A stretch of 41,626 nucleotides of DNA from Nocardia sp. (GTDB taxonomy: Bacteria; Actinomycetota; Actinomycetes; Mycobacteriales; Mycobacteriaceae), in the NCBI RefSeq assembly GCF_025465275.1, contig NZ_JAODNK010000069.1:1-41626 (forward strand). Direction: 5' to 3'. The notes under the pieces are model-generated. The model made no database searches. It was not told where the DNA came from and saw only the letters and a program-made list of their open reading frames with translations. Numbering within the stretch: the first letter of the stretch is position 1; the number at the start of each line of letters is the position of its first letter. The translations under genes and the position numbers were made by a program. Of this stretch, positions 24,488-31,841 are shown one piece after another.

Positions 24488-25299
24488 ACCGGACCTCGAA
24501 TCCAGCGCTCCCGCAGCGAGACCAGTACAACCACCGACACGACCAGCAGCACCAGACTCAGCACGATCGCCGCATCGGGATCGGTTTCGAGCGCGAGGTA
24601 CACCGCCAAGGGCATGGTCGTGGTCTTCCCGGGAAAGTTGCCCGCGAAGGTGATGGTCGCGCCGAATTCGCCCAGGGCCCGCGCCCAGCACAGCACGGTG
24701 CCGGCGACCACGCCCGGCATGACCGAGGGCAGCGTGACTCTGCGGAAGGTGTACCAGGGGGAAGCGCCGAGCGTGGCGGCCGCGTCCTCGTAGCGCGTAT
24801 CCGCAGCTCGCAGTGCACCTTCCACGGAGATCACCAGGAAAGGCATGGCCACAAACGCCTCTGCCACCACCACACCGGCGGTGGTGAACGGCAGCGCGAC
24901 TCCGAACCAGTCGTAGGCGTACTGGCCGACCAATCCGCGGCGGCCGAGCACCAGCAGCAAGGCCACACCGCCGACCACCGGCGGCAGCACCAGTGGCACC
25001 GTGACCAGCGCGCGAATCAGCCCGCGTCCAGGCAATTCCGCCCGCGCCAGCAGCCAGGCCAGCGGAACCCCGAGCACCAGGCAGATACCCGTCGCCAGGG
25101 TCGCGCAGAGGAGCGAAAGCCGCAGGGCTTGACCGACTTCCGCACTGAAGAGCCGCTCGGGCATGGTCCGCCAGGGCGCGCGGACCAGGAGGCCGAGGAG
25201 CGGCACGAGGAGGAAGGCCAGCGCGCATACGGCGGGCAGTACCAGGATGACCGGTCGTCGTTCCCGTACTGCCCGCCGTCGTGCCGAGGCTCCGCTCAC
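24484..25299 (-). CDS. modB: Molybdate ABC transporter permease ModB
   Basis: Membrane subunit of 271 aa, about six helices. The inner-membrane component signature (EAAATLGASPWYTFRRVTLPSVMPGVVAGTVLCWARALGEFGATITFAGNFPG) contains the EAA loop that docks on ModC, and ARALGEFGATI is diagnostic of ModB/CysT-type permeases. A GTG at 25299 is the chosen start because MSGASARRRAVRERRPVILVLPAV leads straight into the first helix. Ends in the ATGA overlap with modC and starts 28 bp after modA. Confidence 0.88.
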   Translation of the reverse strand: MSGASARRRAVRERRPVILVLPAVCALAFLLVPLLGLLVRAPWRTMPERLFSAEVGQALRLSLLCATLATGICLVLGVPLAWLLARAELPGRGLIRALVTVPLVLPPVVGGVALLLVLGRRGLVGQYAYDWFGVALPFTTAGVVVAEAFVAMPFLVISVEGALRAADTRYEDAAATLGASPWYTFRRVTLPSVMPGVVAGTVLCWARALGEFGATITFAGNFPGKTTTMPLAVYLALETDPDAAIVLSLVLLVVSVVVLVSLRERWIRGPV

Positions 25300-25327
25300 C
25301 GCAGTCCCTCGACGGTGGTCACGACCG

Positions 25328-26119
25328 TCACGGGGTGTCGAATCCGGCGGCGGCGAAGACCTTCTTCGCCTGATCGCCCTTGACGTAATCGACGAAGGCC
25401 GCGGCCGCAGCGGCATTGGGCGCCTTGGCCAGCGGTGCGATCGGGTAGGTATTGATCGCCTTGGCCGATTCGGGGAAGTCGATGCCCTGCACCTTGTCAC
25501 CGGCGCCCTGCACATCGGTGCGGTAGACCAGCGCGGCATCCACCTCATCGAGGGTCACCTTGGTGAGTGCGGCTTTCACATCCTGCTCACGGGTGACGGG
25601 CTGCGGCGTGATGCCCGCGATCTGGAAGACCTGCTTGGCGGCGGCGCCACAAGGCACCTGTTCGGCGCACAGCGCGGTGCGCGATCCGGCCTTGCCGAAG
25701 TCGGCCAGTCCGCTGATATGGCCCGGATTGCCCTTGGGCACAGCGATTTCCAACCGGTTGCTGACGAACGTCGCCTGCGGGGCGGTGATCTCGCCGGTGT
25801 CCACGACCTGCTTCATATTCGCCGGAGCCGCCGAAGCGAAGACGTCCGCGGGCGCACCCTGGTTGAGCTGCTGGGCCAGCGCGGAGCTGCCGCCGTAGCT
25901 GAAGACGACCTTCACGCCCGGATGCGCTGCTTCGAAATCGTGGCCGAGCTGGTTGAAGGTATCGGTCAGCGACGCGGCCGCGAAGACCGTGACCGTGCCG
26001 GAGATCTGGCCGGCGGCGGGCTTGCTCGAATTGTCATCGGAGCTGCACCCGACCAGCCCCGCCGTGACGGTCAGCGCTGCGGCAGTCAGCGTGAGCGTGC
26101 GAATTGTCTTCATCCTCAT
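25328..26119 (-). CDS. modA: Molybdate-binding lipoprotein ModA
   Basis: Periplasmic-type solute receptor of 263 aa. It has a lipoprotein signal ending LVGC (Cys25), then TVFAAASLTDTFNQLGHDFEAAHPGVKVVFSYGGSSALAQQL, GAPADVFASA, and VDAALVYRTDVQGAG, all typical ModA segments with the oxyanion-binding Ser/Ala/Tyr positions. Tungstate binding is also possible for the family. The stop of the upstream HTH-TOBE gene shares one base with ATG 26119 (TGATG), so the start is supported by coupling; an ATG two codons later is an alternative. Confidence 0.9.
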   Translation of the reverse strand: MRMKTIRTLTLTAAALTVTAGLVGCSSDDNSSKPAAGQISGTVTVFAAASLTDTFNQLGHDFEAAHPGVKVVFSYGGSSALAQQLNQGAPADVFASAAPANMKQVVDTGEITAPQATFVSNRLEIAVPKGNPGHISGLADFGKAGSRTALCAEQVPCGAAAKQVFQIAGITPQPVTREQDVKAALTKVTLDEVDAALVYRTDVQGAGDKVQGIDFPESAKAINTYPIAPLAKAPNAAAAAAFVDYVKGDQAKKVFAAAGFDTP

Positions 26120-26529
26120 CAACTTTCTGGTATCTCGACCACGACATGGGTGGATTTGACCGAGGCGACAGCGATGCTGCCCACCTCCAGCCCGAGTTCG
26201 TCGACCGATTCCCGGCTCAGCAGCGATACCAGGCGGAACGGCCCGGCCTGCATCTCGACCTGCGCCATGACCGTGTCCTTCACAATGCGGGTCACGATGC
26301 CGCGCATCCGGTTGCGCGCCGAGACCGCCACCGCGGGGCCCGGGACGTGCGGGTCGGAGGAGCTGCGCAGGATTTCGGCCAGATCCGCACCGCGCACGCC
26401 CTTGCGGCCGCTGTCCAGTCGGACTTCGGCCAGTCGCCCCTGCTCGATCCAGCGGCGCACGGTGTCATCGCTGACGCCCAGCAGCGCGGCCGCCTCACTG
26501 ATCCGCAAATTCGTCACGATGTGCATCAT
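26119..26529 (-). CDS. HTH-TOBE molybdate-binding regulator
   Basis: Protein of 136 aa. The N-terminal excisionase/MerR-like helix-turn-helix (residues about 6-55, LRISEAAALLGVSDDTVRRWIEQGRL) is joined to one TOBE/Mop domain (about 72-134, SARNRMRGIVTRIVKDTVMAQVEMQAG...VASVKSTHVVVEIP). This design, different from E. coli ModE, is common ahead of modABC in actinobacteria and is thought to sense molybdate and regulate the operon. First gene of the mod operon; its stop overlaps the modA start. Two ATGs in tandem (26529, 26526) may start it. Confidence 0.85.
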   Translation of the reverse strand: MMHIVTNLRISEAAALLGVSDDTVRRWIEQGRLAEVRLDSGRKGVRGADLAEILRSSSDPHVPGPAVAVSARNRMRGIVTRIVKDTVMAQVEMQAGPFRLVSLLSRESVDELGLEVGSIAVASVKSTHVVVEIPES

Positions 26530-26829
26530 ATTGCCGTATGCGCGGAACGCAAGGCTACTTTTCCACCGGAAGTGCCGGAAGTGCGAATGCCTGTTCGACC
26601 CGCTCGCCGGCCGTGAAGATCGAGGATCCGGTTGATCTATTCGAGGTTGCCGACAACCGGCTGGCGGTGTTGATGATCGTTCTCGAACCAGATTCCTGTT
26701 CTTGTGGGCGATTTCGAGCAAACACCGGGCGTGATCGTGCGATATTGGTCCACGGGAAGGGGGGATGTGAAGAGGACTGCCACACAAATGCGGGCAGCCA
26801 CTGGCACAACCCACGGAGGCAACAACTAA
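26530..26829. other. 300-bp divergent gap between mod operon and nitric oxide synthase
   Basis: No coding region is supported. A tandem 9-bp duplication CCGGAAGTG occupies 26566-26574 and 26575-26583, about 37-54 bp upstream of the mod operon start, where a regulator could bind. GGAGG at 26815-26819 is the ribosome site of the synthase gene. I see no fold that I would call a molybdenum-cofactor riboswitch. Confidence 0.55.
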
Positions 26830-28083
26830 ATGATGATCCCCACCGCGGTTACGGACCCTCAGCTTGCCGACGAGGTCGATCCTGGGTGCCCCTACCGCAA
26901 CTCACCAGCTCATCAGGTGCTCGACGTTCGCGCCGCCTCTGCCGAGGACCGCGAGACGGAGTGCACACAGTTTTTCGCCCTACCCGAAATTGCGCATCTG
27001 CCCGCCCAGCGCGGCGGCGCCGCAGTGCGACAGCTGCGCAGGACCGGGTCGTACCACCACACGCTCGAGGAACTGAGCATCGGCACGAAGCTGGCGTGGC
27101 GCAATCACGATCGGTGCGTGGGCCGAAGACAGTGGCGCGCACTGGAAGTCGTCGATGCGCGCGACGCGGAGACGGCCGCCGAGCTGGCCGCCGCGTGCTT
27201 GGAGCATCTGCGCCGCGCCACCAATGGCGGCGCGGTCCGCTCGGTGATCACGATCGGCCCGCCCGCCGATGCGGAGGGGCGCGGATTCCGAATCCTGAAC
27301 TCGCAGTTCATCCGATACGCGGGATACCGCGTCGGTGACGGCATCGTCGGCGATCCGGCCAATGTCGAGTTGACCGATCTCGCCCGGGAACTCGGCTGGC
27401 GCGCACCGGGTGGACGATTCGATGTGCTGCCCTTGCTGATTCGCACGCCCAGCGGCGCCATCCAGTGCTTCGATGTGCCGCCCGAGTTCGTCCTCGAAGT
27501 GCCGCTGCGGCACCCCGAGTTCTCCTGGTTCGCCGACCTCGGCCTCAAATGGCATGCGGTACCCGCAGTTTCGAACATGGACCTCGAAATCGGCGGCCTC
27601 ACCTACGCCTTTGCGCCGTTCAACGGCTGGTACGTCTCCTCGGAGATCGGCCGCAATCTCGGCGACAGCGACCGCTACGACATGCTCCCGGCAATCGCCG
27701 ATGAGATGGGCCTGGACCGCAGCACCGAGCGCACCCTCTGGCGCGACCAGGCGCTGGTGGAACTGAGCCGCGCAATCCTGCACAGCTACCGGCAGTCCCG
27801 CGTCCACCTGGTCGATCACCACACCGTAGCCCGCCAGTTCCTCGACCACGTCGACCGCGAACACATTGCCGGCCGCTCCTGCCCCACCGACTGGACCTGG
27901 ATCAATCCCCCACTCTCGGCCAGCCTCACCCCCACCTTCCACCGCTCCTACGATCCCCCCGACCCCCATATCCGCCCCGCATTCATCCGCCGCGGCACCT
28001 CCCGCCCCGGCCCACCCGCCGAAACCCCCGCCACCGCCCCCGCACCGCTGTGGCGCAACCTCTTTCGCTCACGCCGTCGTTGA
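26830..28083 (+). CDS. nos: Bacterial nitric oxide synthase oxygenase
   Basis: Heme-thiolate enzyme of 417 aa that makes nitric oxide and citrulline from arginine with borrowed reductases. The proximal heme ligand is Cys96 in AWRNHDRCVGRRQW. Substrate and pterin regions are present: GGLTYAFAPFNGWYVSSEIGRNLGD with the arginine-binding Glu271, and SCPTDWTWINPPLSASLTPTFHRSY at 349-373. No reductase domain is attached, as usual in bacteria. Compared with the roughly 360-aa Bacillus enzymes it has an extra proline-rich basic tail (about 375-417, ending LWRNLFRSRRR). GGAGG lies 10 bp upstream of ATG 26830. Divergent from the molybdate operon. Confidence 0.93.
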   Translation: MMIPTAVTDPQLADEVDPGCPYRNSPAHQVLDVRAASAEDRETECTQFFALPEIAHLPAQRGGAAVRQLRRTGSYHHTLEELSIGTKLAWRNHDRCVGRRQWRALEVVDARDAETAAELAAACLEHLRRATNGGAVRSVITIGPPADAEGRGFRILNSQFIRYAGYRVGDGIVGDPANVELTDLARELGWRAPGGRFDVLPLLIRTPSGAIQCFDVPPEFVLEVPLRHPEFSWFADLGLKWHAVPAVSNMDLEIGGLTYAFAPFNGWYVSSEIGRNLGDSDRYDMLPAIADEMGLDRSTERTLWRDQALVELSRAILHSYRQSRVHLVDHHTVARQFLDHVDREHIAGRSCPTDWTWINPPLSASLTPTFHRSYDPPDPHIRPAFIRRGTSRPGPPAETPATAPAPLWRNLFRSRRR

Positions 28084-28137
28084 GCTCCGTTCCTCCCCGG
28101 ACAGCAATTTCGTGGCGGACGCCCAAGCGGTAGCGTC

Positions 28138-28953
28138 GTGGCCGTGTGGAACATCGGAGATTCGACCAATCGGACAACTGAGCAGGACGATATTCACGCG
28201 CGGCGGGCAGCCTCGTTCGGGGCAGCGGCCGCCGCGTATGCGGAGCATCGGCCGGACTATCCCGCCGCGAGTATCGAGTGGGCGTTGGCGCCGCTGGGCG
28301 GAAAAGAGTCGCCGGTGGTACTGGATCTGGGTGCCGGTACCGGCAAACTCACCGAGGGCTTGATATCGCTCGGCGCTCAGGTGATCGCCGTCGAACCCGA
28401 TGACGGGATGCGCGCCGAACTCGTGCGGCGGTTTCCCGGTGTGACGGCGCTTGCCGGTGCGGCAGAGGCGATTCCGCTGCCGGACGGGTCCGTTGACGCG
28501 GTGGTCGCCGGACAGGCGCTGCACTGGTTCGATCAGGCGCGGGCATTTCCGGAGATCGCCCGGGTGCTGCGCGCCGACGGGGTGTTCGCCGCATTCTGGA
28601 ATATCGAGGACGACCGGGTCGAATGGGTCGCCGGGCTGAAAAGGGTCTCCCGATCCGACGTATCGCTCCCGCCGCCCGATGAGGACGGCAAGCTGCCCGC
28701 GCATCCTTTGTTCACGGACTTCGAGCAGTCCGATTTCACGCATACACACCGGCGCACCGCCGAATCCCTCACTGCCACAATAGGTACACACTCGCACACG
28801 GTCGTCATTCCCCGTGAGCAGCGCACCGAACTGCTCGATCGGATCCGCACCTACCTCCACAGCAGGCTGGAGACCGCGGACGGAGAATTCGACCTTCCCA
28901 TTCGGACCAAGACGATCCGCGCGGTCAGCCGCGCAGCCGATTCCGCTACATAA
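28138..28953 (+). CDS. Class I SAM-dependent methyltransferase
   Basis: Methyltransferase of 271 aa of the methyltransf_11 group. It opens with RAASFGAAAAAYAEHRPDYP, then motif I VVLDLGAGTGKLTEGL, the acidic VIAVEPDDGMRAEL, and AVVAGQALHWFDQARAFPEIARVLRADG. The FDQARAF/ALHW pattern is shared with actinobacterial and fungal methyltransferases of unknown acceptor. Starts at GTG 28138 or GTG 28144. It follows the nitric oxide synthase on the same strand after 54 bp, with no hairpin between, so read-through is possible; a functional link is not shown. Confidence 0.82.
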   Translation: MAVWNIGDSTNRTTEQDDIHARRAASFGAAAAAYAEHRPDYPAASIEWALAPLGGKESPVVLDLGAGTGKLTEGLISLGAQVIAVEPDDGMRAELVRRFPGVTALAGAAEAIPLPDGSVDAVVAGQALHWFDQARAFPEIARVLRADGVFAAFWNIEDDRVEWVAGLKRVSRSDVSLPPPDEDGKLPAHPLFTDFEQSDFTHTHRRTAESLTATIGTHSHTVVIPREQRTELLDRIRTYLHSRLETADGEFDLPIRTKTIRAVSRAADSAT

Positions 28954-29126
28954 CAGATCGCATCACCCCTCCCGATTGCACCAAACCGGAGACGGTGGCA
29001 GCACGAACCTCCCTGTGTGCCGCTCCAGGACGCTGGCGGCGGCGACGTCAACTGACTCGCGGCCTCTGCCTCGCAAAAAAAGGAGGATTCTTTCCGACCG
29101 CCGATACGCCGGAGGGATGACGGCGA

Positions 29127-30491
29127 ATGAGCAATGCGAGCGATATCCGCACCGTATTGCGCGATGCTAACGTCCTGGACATGCCATCCTCGACGCTGGA
29201 CTCGAATTCTACTGAGCGACAGCATGTTCCGATCCAAGAACCCTGGACACGCCTCGGCACAATAGGATTCCGGTCATTGTTCACGATCGGCGGTTCCGTA
29301 CTCGTCGTATTCGTGTACGGCAATTTCGTGGCCCTGAACGGACTGCTCCAGCCGTTCAGGTCCGGCCTCGCGCAGGTCGGAAGCATCCTGATGCGCCGGC
29401 GTGGCGTGGCTATGGATACGACGAACAGCGGCGGTACCCTGTCGGACTGGTGCGCTCTGGTCGGATGCCTCGTCTTCGGGATAGCGGCGGCGGCCCTGTG
29501 GAGTGTCCTCGATCGCAGGAATACCGACTACCGGAGTTGGGGGCGGGCCCTCTTCGAGATCGCCCGTATAGGTCTAGTTGTCGAGCTGATCGCCTATGGT
29601 CTGGCGAAAGCGATACCCATACAAATGGGCTACATGACACAGCCGGCGCATCAGCTTCCCTTGGTGGGCGATCTCGGGCTGAAAGACACCTTGTGGTCCT
29701 TCATGGGCGCATCGGATGTGTATTCGATTGCCACCGGCCTCGCCGAAATCACCGCGGGCGTATTGCTGCTATGGAAACGAACGTGGCTCGCCGGCGGCAT
29801 GTTGGCCATTGTGGCTATGGCACAGGTATTTCTGCTCAACCTCTGTTACGACGTACCGGTGAAAATCCTCTCGGGCGCATTGCTGGCCACAGCAATCGCC
29901 ATCACTGCTCCGTGCTGGCCGAATGTGATGCGCGTTCTCACCAACAGCACGCCGCTCCCGCCGAGGCAACTGTGGTCGGCGCCGGGAACCAGATCCGTCA
30001 GGGCCGGTGCGTCCTCCCTCGGATTCGTGACGGTGGTGGCACATTCGGCACTGATAGCAGTCATCGCCGTAATCGCCGTCATCGATATCCATTCCCCGCG
30101 CTCAGCCCTCGATGGTGAATGGGAGGCGACGTCATTCACCGTCGACGGTGTTCCCGCGGCCATGACAGGCCGGGAGCCGAGGCCATGGGCGAACGTCGCG
30201 ATCACCGACCGCCCCGACTACCTGAGCTTCGTCACCCAATCCCCCTCCGGCGCCACCACCGTGTGGGCTCTGGAGCTGAAGGAACAAGCGCTCCTCATCC
30301 GCCAGCGACTTTCCGACTCACCCACCACAATCCGCTACCGGTGGGAAGGCGACCGAACCCTGATCCTCACCGGCACCATCGCCACCCACGAGATCGAAGG
30401 GCATTTCCAGCCGCGGGTCATGGAACGAGCAAACTCCCCATTCCGCTTGGTACAGCCCGGTATCGATCCCGACCAGCCGAAGACATCCTGA
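29127..30491 (+). CDS. DoxX-like multi-pass membrane protein with C-terminal soluble domain
   Basis: Membrane protein of 454 aa, function unknown. Hydrophobic segments are seen near 50-72, 108-127, 142-163, 198-216, 221-240, 246-263 and 298-320. The part up to about residue 270 (IARIGLVVELIAYGLAKAIPIQMGYM, SDVYSIATGLAEITAGVLLLWKRT) resembles DoxX-like proteins of actinobacteria and bacteroidetes. The C-terminal 130 residues form a soluble beta-rich region (LDGEWEATSFTVDG...TTIRYRWEGDRTLILTGTI) of lipocalin-like appearance, probably outside the membrane. ATG 29127 is taken, with GGAGGG about 11 bp upstream; ATG 29181 is possible. The 173 bp before it hold A7-GGAGG (29073-29085) with no gene attached. 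Confidence 0.65.
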   Translation: MSNASDIRTVLRDANVLDMPSSTLDSNSTERQHVPIQEPWTRLGTIGFRSLFTIGGSVLVVFVYGNFVALNGLLQPFRSGLAQVGSILMRRRGVAMDTTNSGGTLSDWCALVGCLVFGIAAAALWSVLDRRNTDYRSWGRALFEIARIGLVVELIAYGLAKAIPIQMGYMTQPAHQLPLVGDLGLKDTLWSFMGASDVYSIATGLAEITAGVLLLWKRTWLAGGMLAIVAMAQVFLLNLCYDVPVKILSGALLATAIAITAPCWPNVMRVLTNSTPLPPRQLWSAPGTRSVRAGASSLGFVTVVAHSALIAVIAVIAVIDIHSPRSALDGEWEATSFTVDGVPAAMTGREPRPWANVAITDRPDYLSFVTQSPSGATTVWALELKEQALLIRQRLSDSPTTIRYRWEGDRTLILTGTIATHEIEGHFQPRVMERANSPFRLVQPGIDPDQPKTS

Positions 30492-30511
30492 CTGCCCTTG
30501 ATCTGGCTGAC

Positions 30512-30533
30512 TAGTGGGTCGTTAGTGGGTTGT
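30512..30533. repeat. Tandem 11-bp direct repeat
   Basis: TAGTGGGTCGT followed directly by TAGTGGGTTGT, one base different, in the gap 71 bp before the exported inhibitor gene. It could be a regulator site or chance. Confidence 0.4.
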
Positions 30534-30603
30534 TGGTGAGCTCGCGCAGGTTGATGTCCAGCCGTGAAAGTGGCTGATACCGAATGGGAAGAGGGGAATC
30601 ACC

Positions 30604-31020
30604 ATGACAATCACCTACCGGGCCAGGATCGCGCGGCGGCTGGGGCCGATTGCCGCGGCGGCCGCGCTGACGGTCGGCACGGTTGTGGCAGGGGCTGCCG
30701 TTACTACGATTTCGGCGGCTCCGGCGTCCGCGACACCGGGGTACGACTGTCCGGGCGGAGTGTTCTGCGGCTGGGATGGGTCCGACGGGACGGGCAGCAT
30801 GATCGTGCAGGTCGATTCGAATTGTGTGCTGCACGATATCGGTAATGGCGGGGTCGGGGATCGGTTGACGTCGTATTGGAACCGGACCGGACGGACTGTG
30901 GGGGTGTACAACTGGACGGGCGAACGCTGGCAGTTGCTCGCATCCATCGCGGACAGTTCGCGGGGGAATCTGTCGTCCTGGGCGGACAATAAGGCCGATG
31001 CGGTGAAGGTCTGCGACTGA
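30604..31020 (+). CDS. Exported peptidase inhibitor family I36-like protein
   Basis: Small secreted protein of 138 aa. A Sec signal peptide (ARIARRLGPIAAAAALTVG...ISAAPASA) is cleaved near residue 43. The mature part has four cysteines (YDCPGGVFCGWDG, SNCVLHD, VKVCD), enough for two disulfides, and the beta/gamma-crystallin-like pattern GVFCGWDGSDGTGSMI...RLTSYWNRTGRTVGVYNW of the I36/SMPI family of metalloprotease inhibitors common in actinobacteria. GAGGGG lies 7 bp before the ATG. Inhibitory activity is inferred from family only. Followed by a strong terminator. Confidence 0.8.
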   Translation: MTITYRARIARRLGPIAAAAALTVGTVVAGAAVTTISAAPASATPGYDCPGGVFCGWDGSDGTGSMIVQVDSNCVLHDIGNGGVGDRLTSYWNRTGRTVGVYNWTGERWQLLASIADSSRGNLSSWADNKADAVKVCD

Positions 31021-31035
31021 GTTCATGACGTAGCG

Positions 31036-31068
31036 CGAAGCCCTCAGGCAGCCGGCCTGGGGGCTTCG
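31036..31068. terminator. Strong terminator hairpin after the I36-like gene
   Basis: A 14-bp stem with one T-G pair (CGAAGCCCTCAGGC against GCCTGGGGGCTTCG) and loop AGCCG, 16 bp after the stop codon. No long T run, as is common in actinobacterial terminators. Confidence 0.8.
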
Positions 31069-31208
31069 TGCCGGGCAGATCCGGCTCGACTCGCCCGCCA
31101 ACTCGGCTGCTGCTGAGGAACCTCGGCGAATCCCCGACTACTCGATACAGTGATCCGGCGCATGTGGGAGTTCGGCCGAACCTCGAGGGATGAGAGTGCA
31201 GATCTGAT

Positions 31209-31838
31209 ATGAAACTGCTGGTCACCGGGGGCGCGGGAGTCGTTGGTACGACTGTCGCGCGGATGCTGCTGGACGCTGGGCACGAGGTCGGCGTGATAGC
31301 CGATCTGTCCCGAAATGACGGCGGGCAGACCCCTGCGGAAATCCTCACTCCCGGAGCCGGTTTCGAGGCTGTGTTCCATTTCGCCGGGCTGGTCACGGGC
31401 GCGGAATCCATGGCGCATCCGGAATGGCGGTGGGACAACAGCACTCGCGCCGAACTGGCGCTATTGGACGCTATGGCCGAGGCAGAAGTGTCGAAATTGG
31501 TGTTCTCTTCGATCTGCACGGGCTACGAGGCCAACAAGCTGGCGATCGATAGTGCGATCGCGGCCTACTGCCGAGTCGGCGGGCTCGGTGCGATCAGCCT
31601 GCGGTACTTCGACTTCGACAGTGACTGCCCCGCCGACGACACCGGCCCGCACGACTACCTCGACCTCACCGATCTGGCCCGCGCGCACCTACTCGCCCTG
31701 GACACCATTCAGCCCGGCGTGCAGGAAATCTACAATCTCGGCACTGTGCGCTGCACGCCGGAGACGGTCGACATCAGCGAGATCGTCTCCGGCGCATGGG
31801 AATTGCCACAGCTGACTGCAGAGCAGTCGATCGGCTGA
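31209..31838 (+). CDS. Compact NAD-dependent epimerase/dehydratase
   Basis: Short-chain dehydrogenase-like protein of 209 aa, against about 310-340 for GalE-type epimerases. The Rossmann start LVTGGAGVVGTTVARMLLDAGHEV and the FHFAGLVTG segment are intact, and a YxxxK pair exists (Tyr106-Lys110 in GYEANKLAIDSAI). The serine pair of VFSSICTG (100-101) is only five residues from Tyr106, whereas GalE has about 25 residues between the catalytic Ser and Tyr. LRYFDFD and YLDLTDLARAHLLAL mark the later substrate part, which is also shortened. It is an intact reading frame, so either a specialised small enzyme or a non-catalytic NAD-binding protein. Tail to tail with the next gene (3 bp apart). Confidence 0.72.
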   Translation: MKLLVTGGAGVVGTTVARMLLDAGHEVGVIADLSRNDGGQTPAEILTPGAGFEAVFHFAGLVTGAESMAHPEWRWDNSTRAELALLDAMAEAEVSKLVFSSICTGYEANKLAIDSAIAAYCRVGGLGAISLRYFDFDSDCPADDTGPHDYLDLTDLARAHLLALDTIQPGVQEIYNLGTVRCTPETVDISEIVSGAWELPQLTAEQSIG

Positions 31839-31841
31839 CGT

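Noticed and set aside
24488..25228. Apparent fusion of ModC to a long N-terminal extension
   Set aside because: The extension is another frame of modB; the ATGA junction fixes the modC start.
26530..26829. Molybdenum-cofactor riboswitch before the mod operon or nos
   Set aside because: I could not find the conserved stems and loops; only a tandem repeat is present.
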